Shown here one piece after another: positions 12,547 to 13,868 of a stretch of DNA of 13,868 nt. The stretch is taken from positions 1 to 13,868 of the forward strand of contig DUKA01000117.1 of assembly GCA_013329615.1 (NCBI GenBank). Direction: 5' to 3'. The notes below the pieces were generated by a model. It was not told the origin of the DNA and did not search any database. It saw only the letters and a list, made by a program, of their open reading frames with translations. Source of the stretch: Candidatus Bathyarchaeota archaeon (GTDB lineage: Archaea > Thermoproteota > Bathyarchaeia > TCS64). The number at the start of each line of letters is the position of its first letter. Within the stretch, counting starts at the first letter, position 1. The translations under genes and the position numbers were made by a program.

Positions 12547-13059
12547 CCCAGCAGCGGCGGCTTCTCCAGCGACACGATCTCCTCCCGCGTGAGGCGCACT
12601 ATCTCCTCCCTCGCTTGTTCGAAGTCGTGCTCCCTGTAGGCGCCGCACATCTCCAGCCGCGCCCCGGGCAGCTCCCGGATCTCGAGCGCCTCGGGGAGCA
12701 TCGCCCTAACCGCCTCCGTCGCCCGGGACAGCGGGAGCGCCCCCGCGGGGTTGAGCACGGTAAGGTAGTAGCCCGTCCTGCACCCCATCGGGGACACGTC
12801 GAGCACCTGCAGGTCCCGCTGATGCTCCTCGAACTCCGCCCTAAGGGCGACGGCGAACAGGTGCTCCAGTGAGTGCGTCACCTTCGGGGTGAGAAGCTCC
12901 GTGTTCGGCGTCCTCAACCTGAAGTCAAACGTGGATATCTCATAACTGCTTCCAGGCACGGCCACGCGCTTGGAAAGCCTGACGTAGGGAGCCTTGATCT
13001 TGGTGTGATCAAGGCTGAATGACTCTAATTGTATTGTCTTGAGTTTTTTCTTCCTCCAT
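12543..13059 (-). CDS. luxS: S-ribosylhomocysteine lyase LuxS, with a one-base frame break near the start
   Basis: LuxS cleaves S-ribosylhomocysteine to homocysteine and DPD, the AI-2 precursor. Known active-site and metal residues are visible: Ser and His in ESFSLDHTK (Ser6/His11 of B. subtilis), Arg in FDFRLRTPN (Arg39), zinc ligands His-x3-His in THSLEHL (His54/His58), catalytic Cys in SPMGCRTGYYL (Cys84), and the third zinc ligand in MCGAYREHD (Cys126). Homology continues upstream of the GTG at 12965 in the same frame, through KIKAPYVRLSKRV, up to a run at 13044-13049 (T6 on plus, A6 in the message). No usable start codon exists in that frame. An ATG at 13059 with a good TATA box upstream reads M-E-E-E-K and would join exactly if the run had five A instead of six. 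The corrected product is about 171 residues. Started at 12965 it would lose Ser6 and His11. LuxS is very unusual in archaea. Confidence 0.85.
12990..13016 (-). repeat. Perfect 10-bp stem-loop in the luxS 5' coding region
   Basis: On the minus strand AGCCTTGATC and GATCAAGGCT pair perfectly around a 7-base loop. It begins 27 bases after the A6 run and encodes the active-site LDHTK segment, so the symmetry may just reflect coding sequence. A regulatory role is possible but unproven. Confidence 0.5.
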
Positions 13060-13092
13060 TTCTGGGGTAGCCCCTAATGAGGCATATTCGGC

Positions 13093-13104
13093 TATATATA
13101 TTAT
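13093..13104 (-). promoter_or_regulatory. TATA box of luxS
   Basis: An alternating AT tract (TATATATATTAT on plus) is centred about 40 bases before the ATG at 13059. A start site near 13072 would give a leader of about a dozen bases. It lies between the luxS ATG and the stop of the upstream regulator gene. It supports 13059 rather than 12965 as the natural start. Confidence 0.6.
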
Positions 13105-13135
13105 TTTGAGCAGAATAATCGTCTAGGAATAGCGA

Positions 13136-13408
13136 CTACTCGGTGGTCTCACTGAGGATCTCGGCGCCCCTCTCGGTGAGGTAGAGGACCTTGCCGTTCC
13201 TGTACGTGCGACGCGAGTTGATTATGCCGAGCAGGCGCAGCTGCCTCAGCACGCCGGGGGGTATCGTCTCCGTGAGGCGGCGAGTCCCGATTCTCCGGAG
13301 GTCATCCGCGTAGAAGGCGACGAGGTTGCGCGTGCTCAACTCCGTTATCTGCTGCTCGAGTTCGGGGGTGAGTCGGGTTACTGTTTGTATAGCCTCCATG
13401 TGGTTCAC
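13136..13408 (-). CDS. Small winged-helix-like DNA-binding protein
   Basis: A 90-residue protein with GTG at 13408 directly after the stop of the upstream regulator gene. The ATG at 13399 (MEAIQTVTR) is preceded at a good distance by GGTGA and may be the true start. The sequence RNLVAFYADDLRRIGTRRLTETIPPGVLRQLRLLGIINSRRTYRNGKVLYLTERGAEIL looks like a winged helix: a helix-turn-helix ending in LRQLRLLGII, followed by a wing (RNGKVLYLT) and last helix. The closing wing is typical of archaeal MarR/ArsR-like minimal regulators. I do not recognise a named family. Genetic coupling to the preceding regulator suggests they act together or on the same promoter. No cysteines, no membrane segment. Confidence 0.72.
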   Translation of the reverse strand: MNHMEAIQTVTRLTPELEQQITELSTRNLVAFYADDLRRIGTRRLTETIPPGVLRQLRLLGIINSRRTYRNGKVLYLTERGAEILSETTE

Positions 13409-13801
13409 CTAGTCTAGACTGAGGGAGCATGAGCATCCCTTGAGGTCTACGAGGCCGGGCATCGCCTCCTTGTGTAGCTGGCAGATGAGCCCCTCCGAGC
13501 GGGCCGCGGCGCACGCCCTGCAGAGTTTGAGGAGGAGCACGTCGAGGGGGCTCTCTCCGGCGGCGATGTCTCGGCTGAGTTCGTCGACAAGCTCCATGAC
13601 CTTGCCGTTGCCCTCTATGAGCGTGGTAGCGGAGCCCCCCCTCGCCCGGCTGAGGTACTGAGTGACCGCGGCGGGGGTTATGGCCATCTTGGCGGCGGCG
13701 ACGCTCCTCTTCATGCCGTGCTTCTCGACGAGATCTCGCGTTATCTCGAGGCGCAGGGCGGGGAGTATGTGCTGTACGACGATCATGCAGGGGGGTTTCA
13801 T
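13409..13801 (-). CDS. COG2522-like HTH transcriptional regulator with C-terminal cysteines
   Basis: A 130-residue protein. The N-terminus MKPPCMIVVQHILPALRLEITRDLV and the helix-turn-helix KRSVAAAKMAITPAAVTQYLSRARGG (31-56) fit the archaeal COG2522 predicted regulators, which carry an Xre-like HTH. The C-terminal part carries Cys94, Cys97, Cys107, His110, Cys123 and Cys125 (LCRAC ... ICQLH ... CSCS), which could bind a metal or Fe-S cluster and make it a sensor; that is inference. The promoter shows two copies of a 13-bp palindrome around the TATA box, suggesting autoregulation. Its stop abuts the GTG of the next small regulator gene. Confidence 0.8.
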   Translation of the reverse strand: MKPPCMIVVQHILPALRLEITRDLVEKHGMKRSVAAAKMAITPAAVTQYLSRARGGSATTLIEGNGKVMELVDELSRDIAAGESPLDVLLLKLCRACAAARSEGLICQLHKEAMPGLVDLKGCSCSLSLD

Positions 13802-13815
13802 CGCCCCTGATTGTT

Positions 13816-13828
13816 TTAACGGCGTTAA
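13816..13828. promoter_or_regulatory. Palindromic operator copy 1 (start-proximal)
   Basis: TTAACGGCGTTAA is a palindrome with a single central base (TTAACG-G-CGTTAA). It lies between the TATA box and the regulator start codon at 13801, overlapping the TATA edge. A protein bound here would block polymerase loading or escape. Confidence 0.6.
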
Positions 13829-13834
13829 TATACT
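13826..13834 (-). promoter_or_regulatory. TATA box of the two-regulator operon
   Basis: On the minus strand this reads AGTATATTA, centred about 29 bases before the ATG at 13801, so the start site is within a few bases of the ATG. It is bracketed by the two identical palindromes. Confidence 0.6.
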
Positions 13835-13846
13835 TAACGGCGTTAA
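13834..13846. promoter_or_regulatory. Palindromic operator copy 2 (upstream)
   Basis: A second exact TTAACGGCGTTAA, 18 bases from the first copy start-to-start, on the upstream (BRE) side of the TATA box. Two exact copies flanking the TATA strongly suggest dimeric repressor or activator sites. Confidence 0.6.
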
Positions 13847-13868
13847 AGGAGGCGTCAGCGCCCCATTC

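Noticed and set aside
12193..12648. N-terminal 152-residue extension of the UxaA large subunit
   Set aside because: The frame is open but the translation is Arg/His-rich and without family resemblance, and it lies over the SAF-subunit gene and the end of luxS, whose frames have clear homology.
12243..12872. 209-codon open frame on the plus strand
   Set aside because: Antisense to the SAF-subunit and luxS genes, which have diagnostic motifs; no recognisable protein features.
1..13868. CRISPR arrays, tRNA or rRNA genes, insertion sequences
   Set aside because: Gaps between genes are short (under about 100 bases) and show no regularly spaced repeats, cloverleaf pattern, transposase motif or terminal inverted repeats.
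13848..13868. Possible divergent gene start at the right edge
   Set aside because: Only 21 bases remain beyond the second palindrome; AGGAGG is present at 13847-13852 but no start codon or protein can be assigned.

Overview
This looks like chromosomal DNA of a GC-rich archaeon, most likely a Thermoproteota-type lineage. The reasons are the archaeal HMG-CoA synthase / thiolase-like / DUF35 gene cluster, an archaeal-eukaryotic type glycyl-tRNA synthetase, a FilR1-like winged-helix regulator, and TATA-box promoters placed so that several mRNAs would be leaderless or nearly so. I cannot place it more finely from sequence alone. No rRNA, tRNA, CRISPR array or insertion sequence was seen.

Layout. 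Positions 1-1858 hold a Gfo/Idh/MocA oxidoreductase followed at once by a DUF362 protein. A TATA promoter then starts a three-gene unit (1952-4519) for the entry to the mevalonate pathway: HMG-CoA synthase, a thiolase-fold protein and a DUF35 zinc-ribbon/OB protein. Next is a CTP-synthase-type glutamine-amidotransferase-like protein (4578-5282). It converges on a VapBC-type toxin-antitoxin pair (5296-5944, minus), which shares a divergent TATA element with glyS (6044-7588). A small CooT/COG1532-like protein and a CinA/MoaB-type COG1058 protein follow on the minus strand. A FilR1-like regulator, a YVTN beta-propeller protein and a rubrerythrin-like diiron protein lie on the plus strand up to 11002. 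The rest (11017-13801) is on the minus strand: two regulators at the far right, then luxS, then a split UxaA-type dehydratase (SAF subunit plus large subunit).

Most notable points. (1) The thiolase in the mevalonate cluster has lost every catalytic motif I can align: nucleophilic Cys to Gln, the HDCF motif to TDDT, and the GHP His to Asn. The neighbouring HMG-CoA synthase keeps its Cys and His. It therefore looks like a structural pseudoenzyme. (2) A LuxS gene, normally bacterial, is present with all its active-site and zinc residues. Its natural ATG is out of frame with the body by one base at an A6 run, so it is a sequencing indel, a pseudogene, or a case of frameshifting or slippage. (3) The right-most regulator gene has two copies of the 13-bp palindrome TTAACGGCGTTAA, one on each side of its TATA box. 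A degenerate copy lies just upstream of the uxaA-type genes, suggesting a small local regulon.
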